Source: Vitellaria paradoxa (Eukaryota; Streptophyta; Magnoliopsida; Ericales; Sapotaceae). Taken from it: 64,000 nt of DNA. Positions 1 through 14,300 of the stretch are shown here, one piece after another (within the stretch, counting starts at the first letter, position 1; the number at the start of each line of letters is the position of its first letter). The notes under the pieces were generated by a model, which saw only the letters and a list, made by a program, of their open reading frames with translations, was not told where the DNA came from and did no database searches. The position numbers and the translations under genes are program-made. The stretch lies in contig CM034236.1 in NCBI GenBank assembly GCA_019916065.1, positions 10,835,334-10,899,333 of the forward strand, read 5' to 3'.

Positions 1-3000
1 AATCCATTAAATAAAGTTAATTAATAATTAATAAAATATATTATTTAATAATCAGTAATTTAATTAATTTTATAATTTAATAAAAAATATTTATTTAATA
101 ATTAATAATTTAATTAAGTTAATTAATGATAAAATTAGTTAAAATAAATTAACTAAATTAGTATAAAATATATTTTATTAAATTATTTGGTTAAATAATA
201 TAATTAGGCTAATTACAGAAATCTACCCTAAATATTTGGCTAATTATAAGATTTTCTATCAATTATTTAAACTTACTAAGGGTATTTATATCATTTTACT
301 ATATCACGCTAATGGCATTACGGAAAAAAACTAAAGAATGGGGTCTAAATGTGACAAACATTAAGGAATAGGGAAAGTAAATATAAGATTCAAATGATTA
401 AGAGAAATTTTTATAATTTATCTACTGTTCAAGAAATTTAAGTATGATTTATCCTTTTATTAATAATGAAAAGATGAAATGGCTATCTCTACCACCACAG
501 CACGTGACTTACACATTGCGACTTAATTGTGAAGCCAAACTCGGCTTGTCTGGGGCTCAAAATTTTTCTAAAAAATTTATTAATTTATTAATTTTTTCTA
601 AATTTTTTATTTTCTATCAACTTTCTCTCTCTTTTTTCATAAATTTTTAATTTTTTTTAAATTAACACTTGGCAGCACCATAAAAAAAATTACAAAAAGT
701 ATTCGTTTTTGGCACTCTAAACGGCACCTACACCGTGTGACTTGTACATTGGGGCTGAATTGTGAAGCCAAGCATAGCTTAACAAATTTGTGGTAGGACT
801 CCTAGTACGAAGACAGGAAAAAGGTTGAGAATTAGGCCCCTTTTTGAAGCGAAATTATTAAGAATTTTTAGTAATTTTTTTGATAAAATTGTTATGTGTT
901 ATTATTTATCCATTTAAAAAAAGTTTAAAATTTTCAATAACTTTTATGAACTTTTAATAATTCTTGCTTATTTGGTAAAAAAAAATCAACGAAAATTTAA
1001 GAAATTTTTAAAAATTTTTGTTCATTTGATAAAAAAGTTAAAAATTTTTTTAATAATTTTTGAGATGTTGCTAAATACAATAAAAAAAAAGAAAAAAACG
1101 AAAATTACTTTTTTGTTTTTAGTTTCAGTTGGGCCACTCAAACACATAACTTGTCCAAAATGGCCGTAGTTAAATGAGTTGGGTTTAATCATTTTAGTAA
1201 ATGCGTTGCCGTTGGACCTTTCAAAAAAAAAAAAATAAAAATAATGCGTTGTTACTGGGTTAGATTTTAAAACACTTATTTTAAAATGGGATGAGATAAG
1301 AACTTGAATAATTTTTAAAAATTATTAAAATTTTCTATCACACTTTTACTTTTTCTCATCTTTACTAATTTCAAAAAATTTTAATATTTCATTAAAACAA
1401 TAAAAAATTCGTAAAGAGGTCAACTGAGTGCGGAAATTTTTATTTATAATCATATTTTTCGTGTCGAAAACTTTTAAACGAGTACCATTATCGCTTATTT
1501 ATCTCCATTTTTTTAAATCCGTTAGAACAGATTTAGATAAACCATTTTAAAGGTTTACTGGTGTACAATCTATTAGAATGGATTTTAAAGGCCGTTCTTT
1601 CTTTTTGCACTATTCAAAGAAAAAAGAAACATTTTTTTGAATCTATTAAAATGGTTTTAAGAAACTGTTCGAACTGTTTTAGCACTGTTCATCTTCAAAA
1701 AATACAGTTTGGAAAGAAATACCAAACACCCTTATTTACCCCAAATCATATTTTTTCTTTTTTTTTTATCACTCCAAACGCACACTATCTTTAAGCCTTA
1801 TTTGGTACAAGTGAATGTTATAAAGGGTGTGTTTAGAGTGATAAAAATTGAAATAAAATGAGATAAAATAAGATAAGTTATGGGCTTATAATTTGTTGCA
1901 GTGAGATAAAAAGTAAATAATTTTTAGAATTTTTCAGTATTTTTCACAATTTTTCAAAATTATTTGTTACCCCATAGGGACCCAAAAAAACAAAAATAAA
2001 AAAATTGTTGTTTAACCTCTTAGTCTGTTTTTGGCCCTTTATTTGTATTTTGACTTTTTAATAAGTCTAACAAATAGTTTTTAGTTTATTTACAATCATG
2101 TCATAAAATAACCATTTTATCCTTTCTTAATATTTTATTTTTTTACCTACATTTGTATTTTAGGAATCTCATAAATCTTATAAGAAAGTTTCCTACCGAA
2201 TCAATCTAAACTCGAGTTGTAAAAATATATTTATAAACATATATTTTAATAATTAAGTAAATTTCAATCCGATTTAAACTTAAACTAAAAATTAATATTT
2301 ATACCCCTTGACCTATTTTCTGCCTATATTTATATTTTAGTTTTCCAAAAATATTGTAATATATTACTTAACACATTTCTTATTCACAAAACAAAATTTG
2401 GTAAAATCGGAGCTTAAGTAAAAAATTACTACTTTATCCCTTCGTAGTTTTCGACTCATAATTATATTCTAGACTTTTCAAAAGAGTGAGAAATATTTTA
2501 AGAAGATTCCTATAGAAAATTTTGGAGCGATTTGAACTTTGGCAAAAAAATATCACTTTATCTTGGATCTTATTATACGCTGATATTGATGTTATATTTT
2601 TTTTTGTAAATGGTTGAGTAATATTTGTCGTCATGTTTTTCATTAGTTAAATAAATTTTGAGTCACGTCAAATTTTGATAAAAAATAACTGTTTTATCTC
2701 TCATTTTTTAAAAAGTTAATATAATTTTACGTTATTTTTAAATATATTATGTTTTATAGAAAAAAAAATTATTTGTTGGGTTATATTTATCAAAAGAAAA
2801 AAAAGTTGAAAACATAAAAATCTTTCTACTTTTTTAAAATGACTTGGTTAGGTGCGTGAGAATTTGCGCGAAGTGACCACTGGATGTAATTTCTCCTAAT
2901 AATGCTCAAGAGGTGCAATTAAGGCCCCAAGTGGTGCAATTAAGGCCGTTTGATCGGCTAAAATTTATAAGAAATTGCAAAAATTTGTAAATTCTTACAA

Positions 3001-4500
3001 ACTTTGACAAAATGTTGATAATTTTTATTTTTTATGCATTCATTATTAAAACTTTGAATTTTATGAACTTTTACAATTTTTTGTTAATTTTTTTTATCAA
3101 AATTTAACAACTTTCTATCAATTTTCCTAATGAAAACTGTTAGAATAGATCATTTAACCCTATTTTAATGGGTGACGATTAATTATTTTTTGTTCTTCTA
3201 AATATTAGAAAGTAACTAGCGCGATACATTTCTTTTTTAGAGCTCGTTTGGCAGCTCAAAAAAATCATCTTTTGATAGTTTTTTGGGTATTTTTTTGTGC
3301 ACTTTTTTGTGTGTTTGATTGAACAAAGTGTATTTTTTAATATTTTTTTGTAACTTTTGAGTGTTTGGTAAACTTTTTACTGTAGCAAATAAAAAATGAT
3401 AACTTTTGAGTGTTTGGTATTTTTTTTACTGTAGCAAATCAGAAAAGTTACAACTTTTTGTTTGACTTTTTACTGTAACAAATCAAAAAATAAGAAAATT
3501 TATGATTTTACCAAATATACCAAAAGTTACAAAATATAACTTTTGATATTTTTTTACTAATTTTTAAGTTGCTAAACGGACTCTTAATGTGTTTTTTTTT
3601 TAACTTTTGCTCTTTCAAACAAGTTAGACCTGCGCATCGCATTTAGCAATTATGCTTTGAAACAGAAGTCAAAGTAATCTTTTAATTCAATAATTTCTTG
3701 AGCACTTGAATTTTAAAAATGAAACAATGAATAAATTTTTTTACATTTTATTATTATAAAGAAATAAAAAAAACCTTGACCGGTAGTTTAAGGTATTTGG
3801 GATAATTATCAAAAAAAAAAAAAAAAAGGTATTGTTTGGGATCAAATGAGCTAATTAGTTTATGATTAATTGGCTTATTTGTCAATTTATAAAATGATCA
3901 AATATATTTTTTTACATTTTGATCTTCTTTTAAACCTTCAAAAGATAAAAATGTTAAATTAACGAAAATTAAAAATTCACCCAAAAAAAGTCATATTTTT
4001 TTCCTTCCCAAATATAAAAATAGTTGACTTATTTTTAATTAGCTACTAAGTCAAATACTTTCTTTTTCAAACCAAAGTTAAATGTTTAATCAATTAGATA
4101 TTAAGAATGTGTTGACACAATAAAAAATATAAAAATTTTTAAAAATTATTTACTTTTTATTTTATTTCACAAATTACAAACCATAACCTTAAACTATCTC
4201 ACTTATTTCACTTATGCACGCATCCTAAATTTGTTGGCCAGTACATCTTTAATAATTGCCCAAAAAAAATTTGGTAATAATCTTAATAATTATTGTTATT
4301 TTATTTTTAGGTCCTACGACTCCTAAATTCTCTATTGACGTGTCACACCAGCATGGCCAAACCAATCTTTCACGATGACGGTGCTGCACTATAATGTAAT
4401 GAACCTCATTAAGCTTACCTCTAATTCAGGCAACTATTGGTGAAATTCGAAAGCCTGATGTACCCTTTGCCAATCCAATTCGCACACGTCGTTATCTACG
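1..4500. other. AT-rich upstream intergenic DNA
   Basis: No coding region is supported here; the few open frames are short, low-complexity and composed of lysine, phenylalanine and isoleucine runs. The stretch contains a Tourist-like MITE (3240-3583), probable copies of a second MITE family near 1826-1965 and, reversed, near 4116-4215, and a diverged direct repeat of about 50 bp near 502-550 and 733-783. From about 4300 base composition becomes more balanced towards the pyruvate kinase promoter. Confidence 0.7.
3240..3583. mobile_element. Tourist-like MITE, 344 bp (family M2)
   Basis: The ends form imperfect inverted repeats of about 23 bp (18 of 23 match by eye): GAGCTCGTTTGGCAGCTC on the left, and the complement of a terminus reading GAGTCCGTTTAGCAACTT on the right. 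Both ends are flanked by the trinucleotide TTA, the target duplication typical of PIF/Harbinger elements. The interior is AT-rich, non-coding and repeats an ACTGTAGCAAA-like motif. A copy in reverse orientation lies near 40160-40492. Confidence 0.65.
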
Positions 4501-4614
4501 TATTGTTCTGGCCTTAGCTAGCTCCACCCCTCTTGTCTCTCCATCTCCATCATCGCCACCTCACTCTCTCCGGCGGCAATTTCGAAGTTCCCAGCCTCGC
4601 TTGCTCCGCCCCTT

Positions 4615-4741
4615 CCTCGCTCTATATCTATATTCTATACTCTCAACACGCGCCCCCTCTCTCTCTCTCTCTCTCTCGATATACATATATCTCATTTTGC
4701 GGAGACGAAGATCCCCAATTTTGTCAAGTTTTCCGGCGACG
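4615..4741 (+). promoter_or_regulatory. Putative TATA region and CT-rich leader of the pyruvate kinase gene
   Basis: A TATA-like stretch (CTATATCTATATTC, about 4620-4634) lies upstream of a run of CT dinucleotides (about 4653-4678) that precedes the chosen start codon at 4742. CT-rich tracts are common in plant 5' leaders. The transcription start cannot be fixed from sequence; an alternative TATAAT-like site lies near 4390. Confidence 0.4.
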
Positions 4742-5323
4742 ATGTCGCAGTCTATCAATTTCTTTACTTCTACGTCTGGGTCGCGGACCTGCACCATTGC
4801 AAAGCAGTCTTGTTCGAAGCTCCATGTGTCTGCTTTCAGTCCCCGATTTCCGGTGAAATTGGTTCGGAAATCGGTTACGGTGTCGTGTTCAGATCTGGAT
4901 TCGTCTTCGCCGTCGCCGGTGCTTCTTTTCGAGAACGGTAAGGGCTGCGGAGAGGCGGTGCCGTTGACTTCTGCGGGGTACATTCCGACGACGGCAGCGG
5001 ATTCGACCTCGATCGAGGTGGATGCGGTGACGGAGGCGGAGCTGAAGGAGAACGGGTTCCGGAGCACCAGAAGGACGAAGCTAGTGTGCACGATTGGCCC
5101 TGCTTCGTGTGGGTTCGAGCAGCTGGAGGCGTTGGCCGTTGGGGGAATGAATGTCGCACGGATCAACATGTGCCACGGCACGCGTGAGTGGCACCAGACG
5201 GTGATCGAGCGGGTGAGGAGGTTGAACGAAGAGAAGGGTTATGCTGTTGCTATCATGATGGATACTGAAGGGAGTGAGATTCACATGGGGGACCTCGGTG
5301 GGGCTCCATCAGCGAAGGCTGAG
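4742..5323 (+). CDS. PKP1: Pyruvate kinase exon 1 (residues 1-194)
   Basis: It encodes the transit peptide and the start of the catalytic barrel up to SAKAE and ends in phase 0 before GTACAT. The exon is clearly richer in GC than the surrounding DNA. Confidence 0.93.
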
Positions 5324-8300
5324 GTACATTTGTTTGAATTTTATGAGTTTAATTACTGTTGCTAAAGAAAATAGTTTGAATTTTGTTTTCATGTAAAAAG
5401 TAGATTCCTTAATCTGGTTTAAAATGTCCTTCCTTCGTTTTATTTTTGAACTAAATAATTCTAGATTTTCGGTTGAATTTGGATTGAAATTAGATTAAGA
5501 GCACCTGAATGGTTGATGTTATCTTCTTCTTCTTCTTCTTCTTCTATTTATTTATTTATCTTTGTCGTAGGCATTTATATTTAATTTGGCAACACTTATT
5601 GCGATTATGGAATAATATTTGATTATCTCTGAAAAAAAAGGTTAATGATATTTGATTTTTGGTTGGTTCCGATTGAATATTCTGGTGGTATACGAAGAAT
5701 ATGCCTTGTACTGGTCTTACGTGCCACCATGGCGGTGGTCGTTGTCTTGGTACGTGTCGCACGTTAGTAAGAGAAGCTGTCACTCTTTTGTATAGGATCA
5801 TCGTGTTTCATTTACTAGTTGTGGAAGGCCTTTGGTAGCATTCAAGTAGCACATGGTATAAACTCTTTATTTATTTATTATTTATTTTTTTAACTACTAC
5901 TGCTTCTACTGTGAACTTGGTATGTTGGATGGATAAGGGCATTTCCAACAGCTTCCCTAGATAGATTTCCTAAAATATAATAAAAAAATACTACTTCCTT
6001 ATTTTATGACTTCCCTATTCAATTGACTTTTCAGTAGTTTCCCTAAACTGTTCCTAACCATATTGGAGTATTTATTATTAAATATTTCTTTATTATTTTT
6101 ATTTTCAAAAGGTTTCCTTTCCAATGCCTTTATTTAAATGAAAAACGAAAAAATATTAAAATAATAGTTTAGGGAAGCTAGAGTCATCTTTAAATACAGG
6201 GATTTCATTTTGGTTGATCCCAACTTAGGAAAGCAGATGGGAAATATAATGGCAGCCGCCAAAAAGTGATCATTCCTTTCTCTATTATAAGGAATTACCT
6301 TGAATAAGGAAGCTATTGGAAATGCCCTAACAAAGGTTTGGGATTTCTAAATGAAAGACTCATAACTGCTATGCAGGCTAAGGCACCTGCTTGCCTAAGG
6401 GAGGTTCTCTGTTCTGGGGACATAATAGTGACAAACTTTGGTCAAGGAGGACGAGAACAAAAGCCACAGTTCAGGAGTTGGTGTGTTGGGGGTTGGGTAA
6501 TGGGATGCTTTTGTGTGCTACCCTCTGGCTTGTTTGCCTCTAGGGGAGGAGGGGGTAGCAAGGAAGTTGTGAGTTTGTTGGGTGAGTGTGAGGAGGATGT
6601 TATTCCTATGTCGGGATGGGCTTTCAAGAATGTGAACGCTTTTAAAAGTCGCTAGGAGTTCTGTGAGATGGTCTAAAAAACATTAGCATACTTTTTATAA
6701 CGGTAGAGGAACACTGCTTCTTGTTATTCTGCTTGTTGTTAGGGCTTAGATGAATAATAAAGAGGGAATATCTTGGGTTAAGGAGAAGAGTTAAGAAAGT
6801 TGGAGTGGTCAATGAGCATGGAACCAACCTTCTTAGCCACTGGGTTGAAAATAACATCCTGTCACGGGAGAAAGTGAGAATTTCTTTTAATAAAATTATT
6901 AAAAATAAATATGGTAATATAATAAAATTTGCAAGAATAATTTAAAAAAATTAAAATTATTTTAACAAAATTGATTATTTTTTAATTTTGGCATGAATTG
7001 GCCTTGGACATGTATGTGCACTAGATAAATGACAATTACAAGTGGATAATGGAGGACGGATTAGCAAAACTATATGAGGCGGATTAATATTGTGATACAA
7101 AAATAGCTATATATAACAAACAATTTTTTTTTTCAATGGGGTCAGGTGCCCCTGAATTATGAGAAACAGAGGGTTGTGGAAAGGCATGGAGGGTAAGACA
7201 GCGGGGAGAGTTTAGTTGATTGATTAATAAAGTTTAAATATAGCAAGGTGGAGTGTGAGGGAATTTGGGGGTGGGGTTTGGGGAAAGGGCAATAATGAAG
7301 GCACTTTTGAAGAATTGGCAGGCACACCTTACCTGTTTACTGGAAACTAAATTGTTTAAGTGTGATGACAAAATGGTGAGGTCAGTTTGGGACAACAGGT
7401 GGGTGAGATGGTCAGAGATGCTTGCAAAGGGAGCATTAGGTGAGATTTTGTTGCTGTGGGATTGTATGAAGTTTGAGCTTGTGGAATCAAAGGTGGGAAA
7501 TTTTTAATTTTTCTATACATAGAATGTTAAAATTGTGAGGATGGGTTTAGTTGGGCATTCACAGAGGTGTATGGGCTAGTGAGCAGTAGAGAGAGGGGAC
7601 GATTTTGGAAGAGTTGGCTAGCATTGCTTTTAGATGGGATTTGTTGTGGTGTGTGGGAGGGGCCTTCAATATCACAAGATTTATTGGAGAAAGGACGGAT
7701 AGCACATCTATTTCTAGGGCCATGAATCTCTTCAATGAATGCATTAGGGAGCTAAAGTTGATGGATTTGCCAATGGGGGTTTCAAATTCCCAGTGTAAGA
7801 CCAGAATTGACAGTTTCCTTATTTTGGGAAGCTGGGAGAAGCACTTTCCTGAGGTGTATCAAAGCTTGTTGCCTAGAGTTATATCCGATCATTTCCCAAT
7901 AATGTTGGATTGTTGGGCATCAGGTGAGACCTTATTTGTTTCAGATTTGAAAATCAAATGATTTCAAGGGGAGGGTGGAAGGATGATGGGGGTAGCTATA
8001 AGGAAAAGGGTATTGCTGGTTTTGTGTTCATGCAAAAATTAAAAAGGTTAACAAAGGATTGGTGAGATGGAATAGAAAAGAGGTTCGCAATATGGGGATT
8101 AAGACTGGCCAGAGAGATAAATCAGTCATCATGTTTGCAGAGGAGGAAATTGAGGAAGTCAAGAAGACTAAATTTTGTAAATTGGTAAGGACGGAGGAAA
8201 TAAATTGGCATAAATAATTTAGAGCTTTGTGGCTTAGAGAGGGTGATAAAAACATTAAATTCTTTCATAGAATGACTAACTCTCACAGAAGAATGATTGA

Positions 8301-11300
8301 TATCTATAAAATAATACAAATGGAAGGGTGTTGCAAATCTAAATATTATTTTATTTATTAAGATTTTATTTTATTTTAGGATTTATTTTGAATATGATTT
8401 TATTAGAGATTGTATAGGATTTGATTGAGAGATGTTTATTTTTAATTCAATTTTCTTGGGGATTTGATTTTTCTTAGAATAATGATAGGATTTGGTTAGC
8501 CTACAAAAAGCCTTCAATTGTATTAGATTAGGAGACTTGAATTATGAAGATTATTGAATTAGCTTGATGCATGTGTTTTCTCTCTCCAACAACTTCTTAC
8601 TTCTCGCTCTTTCTTGCTTAATCTCCTTCTTTCTTTACTTTAGCATCTACTATTCTGCATCAACTTTGGTATCAAAGTAAAGGATCCTTGCAAATTAGTC
8701 AAATCCGAAAAAAAAAAAAGGAAAAAAAGCATAATCCCCATCTTCAACTAAATCCACTGCCATTCGTCAATCAAATCCACACTGTTGTCGTTGACCATTA
8801 ACCAGTAAACCCATCACTCGCCGCATCACCCACGAGTAGGGATGGCCATCTCAGCCGACCTGTCCGTACCCTACTTGATCCTCGCCCCGAAAGGGTAAGG
8901 GATTCGTGCATTTTTTGGGATCGGATAGGATATGGGGACATTTTTTAAAAAAAACTTCGGTGATTAGCTGGGGTACGAGTACGAGTCTGTTCCTGACCCG
9001 TACCCTACCTAATCCTCAAAAAAATCCCCAAATCCACTAACTGATTTGTGTTAATGGCCTTAGGCTTGAATTTGAAGACTGCAACTTGAATTGATACTTA
9101 TGCAGTTATGCTCAAATCTAGAATTTGGACTTAAGCAATTAGGTTTGTGGAATTTGGACTTGATGCTTGAATTTGTAATCTAAAATTTGAAAGTTTTATG
9201 TTTTTTCCCCATTTTGGGGACGTGATTCTCTGCGGGGATTTCTGTTCCTTGTTTGGGGTGGGAATGGGGGTAAAAATAAATCCTCAGTGGGGATCAAGTA
9301 AGGTATGGGGATTAATTTGAGTTCAGGGATTAGGTACAGGAATAGACGTACCTGTCCCCTACCCATGAGCTTCCCAGTCACTAGCAAACCTATGGAAAGT
9401 ATTATTGCCATCATCGCAATCTTCGCTACCGTGAGCATTGCCACTGGCATCTATGTTGAAGCATCATCATCAATCACAACTCGTTGTTGATCACACATTA
9501 CAAAAAAAGACTTAGTCACTATCGACCCTGTTCGACCCGTCATCGACCATCACTAAAGCCATCGACACTTGAAACCCTAGCCCTTTATGTCGCAGTCAGC
9601 AACAGCAACCTAGCAGATCCACTTCCAAGCATCAACGACATTCCACAGCATGCAATCTAAAAATTGTAATAATATTCAATTAAGGAAGTTTCCTACTTGG
9701 TTTAGATATTCATAAAAAAATCATATTTAGATACCAATTTTATTTAGATTTAGTTTTAGAATATTTACTATATTTCAAAATATATGTGTAGAATATTATA
9801 GCTTGGTAGTGAAGTTAGGGATTTTTCGGTTTTGGTAGCAATCATGTTTCCTAAGTTTACATTATTTTGTTCCCTAATTTTAGTTTGAACTTTTCTATTT
9901 AATACATTGTAAGCCTTTATGGCAAAGAAGATTTTGAGTATTAATAAAATTTTATTAGAGAGTTTTTTTCTCTATAAATCTGTGTGTTATTTTTTGGGCA
10001 TTCTTTAACTAAACAAACAAACCACTACCCATCTGCTTAGTCTTTTGATTCATCAGCTTTTACTCTGCATCACACAACATCACCATTGACTCGCCTCCTT
10101 CATGTAACATGCCCAATAATTTCCCTGGCAACATTTGATCTCTGGTGACCTAAACCAACCCTTTGGCGATTTGTGGCGAAACTTTGGCGACTTTTCATCG
10201 AGCTCTAGAGCGCCTAGCAACTTGTTTGCATATTGATGCAGTCTATTTAACTTGGTCATGCACTAATGTCGCATAGCACAATAATAGATAACCAATTGCA
10301 AACCCAACTAACAGCCCTCGTAGAAGCAATTTAAGGACTTACCACCCATCTGCACAATTCCTGTGCCTAATTAGCTGCTAGGATGGACGCATTTGAGGCA
10401 CGCCATAGGCTTAGGAACCCCATTATTCTTCAAACCACTATTCATCAAACCAAGTGTTCTCTACAAACTTGAAAACAAAAGCATATTCTCCATCCTGTAG
10501 TGGCCTGCGACTGAGTGATAGAATTACACGAAATCATGATTGAAGCAATGGGCAAACATGATTTATTTATTGAAGAACATGTGTAAGAGTTTGATGAGGA
10601 AAAGCTGGAAGTGTTGGTTTATGAACTTAACCTTGGTGATTTTGATGATTTGGATGAATTTGGTAATATGATTGATGAAGTGTCATGCATCGTTGCAATG
10701 TCTAAAGAACTTGCCCAGATCAATGAGGAAGAGACTATTGGCCATCAAGGTGAACAAGTTTCTAATTTGGGTGCGGTTATGCCTTGCATCATTGTTCCAC
10801 CTAATGAGGCTATTCAATCATTGAAAAAGCTTTTATCACCAAGGTTCCTATTAGTGCAGTGTCTTAGTCTATGCCTAAGACCTACAATGTTGTTTTGGAT
10901 TTCATCCTCTCCGTTGAAGTGCCTCTTCAACAATTTAATCCAGTTTTGTTGGCATTCTTTTGGATTCAATAAGATCTCTCACTAGAATTGAGATTTTTTT
11001 CATTTTGGGAGAATTGGTGGAGATACCATGTTCCTACCCCCCCTTACGCAAGTGCACGAGCTCTAGGAGCAGCTTGAATATTCACTCTGCTGGTGAACAT
11101 ATTTATTTTGTGCAAGAGGGAAGGAGACTGCATCAATCATTTGTTTGTGCAATGTGTTTGGGTAAGAGAAAATTTGGAGCTTATTCTAAGTTGCTTTAGG
11201 GTGCAATGTTTATTGCCTTTCAAATCGAGACAAGTTTTTGAATGTGATGGGGGAATAAAGATTCGCAAAAGAAGAAGAAAGGTGTGGATACTAACTCTTT

Positions 11301-14300
11301 TTTGTTTAGGGTGAGTTATTTTGGGGGGGGGGGGAATAGGAAGAATTTCCTGAAAAGGTTTTTTTTTTTTTTGGGTTCTCCATATAGGTGGATGTCTAGG
11401 GGATGAGATCGGATTTACATAGTTTTTTACACTACATTGAGTACACAAAAATTACTTGATACTTATGCCTAATGAACTTTTATAATTGGGAGGCATCCCT
11501 TTGATGCTCTTTAATATATCTTTTATTTATGGAAAAAAAATAAATAAATATTGACAAACTTTGTGTGATGGACCTTTCATTTTTCTATAGGGGTAGTTGC
11601 TGTTGTGTTTTGACAACATATATTTGTCCAACTTGGTGGAGCATTATGAATTGAATGACATGTCTATCGTATTATGAGATGTGGCTGAGTTGAATACATT
11701 TTCTATGCTTTCATTTACCTTTAGTACTTCAAATCCAATCGGTGAATGGATTACTATTCTTACTTTCAATAGGGGGATTGTTGGACAAAAACATGAAAAG
11801 TTTGCAAAAATTTTCACTCAATGGAGAGCCCAGTAATGTGTAGAGGGATTAAGATGTGTAGGGGAAATTTGTTGAGATAAAACACAAAAAGAGTCTGGGA
11901 GATAGATATGTGGTTAATGTAGCATGGTATGGACCCTATATGAGTGCTTAAACCTTTGAATTGGAAGGTCTCCCATACATGCTATATAGCCACTCACCAA
12001 AGGGGGCTTCCAAAGTTAATAATCTCCAAAATGGGTAGGGTCCCAAGTCCTTTTGCTCCCTGGGATGGATTAACATGCATGAGTTCAGTTGGTGTAAGAA
12101 TGGCGAAGTGTAGTGGGTTCCTTTGCTCTTAGGGACAAGATGGCAGTACACACATGGGTTTAGTTCAGGTGCAAGAATGTTGGCATATATGGCCTAGGAC
12201 CACGAGTCTCACGAGGAGTAAATCTTGGAGATAAACCATGAGATGTTGTGGACGGTGCAAACCACGGGTCTCATGAGGAATAAATCTTGGAGATAAACCA
12301 TGAGATGTTGTGGACGGTGCACGGGGGCGGGGCCAAAAAACTTTGATTGGGTGAGCACTAATTATAAGACACATAAATGATTGGTGGGGTACCATGGGAG
12401 GAATAAAAAAAGAATTTGGCTATTGGAAAGGAGAGAGAGAGAGAGAGAGAGGTCAAAGTAGGGTTAAATATTTTTTAGTTATATTGGGTTGACTAAGTAC
12501 AATAGCTTGATATTATTGAGTTAAAATTTGATTTTTTATTGGGTGGGTACAATTAGTATTGGGCTAATTTTTTTTTTTCTTTTCTTGGGTGGACACAATT
12601 GGTATTGAGTTACAATTTTTTTCCTTTTCTTGGGTAGGCACAAGTAAGCACGAAAGACAATATAAAAAAAAAACATATATATATATATATATATATATTT
12701 TGAGAGTGGGCACGTGCCCCCCCAGGCCAAGCTTGGCTCAGCCCATGATGGTGCATGGTGAAAGTTCACGGAACACTTACCGGATGGTGAGTATGGTAAA
12801 TGGTGTGCATGGTAGAGAGCCCACTTTGCACAACAAGGAGAATTGACCCATAAGATTGAAGTTGATTATGTGAAAGATGAACATAGGTGGTATGCACATA
12901 AGAAAGCCCACCGAGCCCACAAAACATGAAAGAAGTCTAAAAAATTTCCATCGAGAGGGAGTATAGAATTTTGGAGAGGGATTCAAATGTGAGGGAGAGA
13001 TTTTAGGTATACATATGAGAGTTGTCCTATATTGTCACCCACTAAAGTGGCTTCCTAAGGTATCAATCTCCCAACAAATTGTCACCATTATCACGGGGGC
13101 AACTTATTGGGCTAAACACATTAACGTTTCATTTACTATTGCTTTCCTTTATGGACGCTTGTTTGTGCAATATTTTAGCCGATAGGATGTCACTGATTTG
13201 GGGTTTTGAGATGTAGTTTTGTAGCCAATCAAAGTTGTTTCCACTTTGAATTATGACTTACACCAGGTTTTATTTTAAGGCTTACAATAATGGTATTTTA
13301 GTTAATTTCGTCTGTAAGGTAGCTGGAATACTGATTATGGTTTGCATCGTCGCTGTATTGATGACAATGGTCCGTATAGAGCTCCAGTCTAATTATTTGG
13401 TTCACTTCTTTTTCTTTCATGTGGTTTACTAAGCTGTCACAAGGTGCTCATTGAATAACACAAGTTAAAATTATATTTCAGCTGAGAAGGGCTCCATAAT
13501 TTTTTAAAATAGCATTCCATTCTTTTTCCTTTTTTATTGGATCTGCTAACTGAAGAAATATACATTGTAGTTGATATGCATTTTTTCAATGTGCCACACA
13601 GATTACTGTATTACAGTAATTCTTATTACACAGGGTTGAAGCTTATTCCAATCATTTGCCCTTTTTATGCAGGATGGTGAGATATGGACTTTCAGTGTCC
13701 GTGCTCTTGATTCACCTCTCCCGGAACGCACCATTAACGTGAACTATGATGGTTTTGCAGAAGGTCATTATTTAATCACATTCTGGTTGTAAAAATAAAA
13801 ATGATGAAAAATTAGTTTGTTGTATCCTTTATTTTATTTTGGTACATTTGTTAAATTCTCATCTGATTTTTGACTGAACTTTAATGGTGAGGCAGATGTT
13901 AAAGTGGGGGATGAACTCCTAGTAGATGGTGGAATGGTGAGGTTTGACGTGATTGAGAAAATTGGTCCAGATGTTAAGTGCAGGTGCACTGATCCTGGAC
14001 TTCTGCTCCCTCGGGCTAATCTGACTTTTTGGCGGGATGGAAGCTTGGTGAGGGAACGCAATGCCATGCTCCCTACTATTTCATCCAAGGTTGGTGCCTC
14101 TTTATTCCTTTAAAACTGATTTCTTTGGTCAAGGTGTGAAGTTTTCCCCTTGAAGTCCACTTTTTTTTTTTTTGGGTCAAGTGTGAGAAAGCTTAGTGTC
14201 TTCTCCACTGGAATGGGTATCGTCACTAGGAATGGGGTGCCCAATTATGGGATACTATCCTCTTTTAAGACTTATCATGTCAGTTCTTTTCAGTTTCAAG

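Larger units (their letters stand above)
5324..13672 (+). other. Intron 1 of the pyruvate kinase gene, transposon-filled (8349 bp)
   Basis: A GT-AG, phase 0 intron containing a CTT-type microsatellite (5522-5545), a MITE (5936-6328), LINE fragments (about 7200-8340 and 10960-11550), a degenerate hAT-like repeat (about 8838-9385), a possible LTR-element relic (about 8332-10900) and a 62-bp tandem duplication (12199-12321). I recognised nothing in 13100-13670. Open frames inside it are relics or chance. Confidence 0.85.

Noticed and set aside
4601..4741. N-terminal extension of pyruvate kinase from the upstream in-frame ATG
   Set aside because: The extension is a low-complexity translation of a TATA and CT-rich leader, and related proteins start at the MSQSI methionine.
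4561..5284. Reverse-strand open frames across PKP1 exon 1 (up to 206 aa)
   Set aside because: They are shadows of a GC-rich exon whose + strand frame matches the pyruvate kinase family throughout.
6338..6655. 105-aa open frame in intron 1
   Set aside because: No family recognised; it sits between a MITE and LINE debris and is more likely retroelement decay than a gene.
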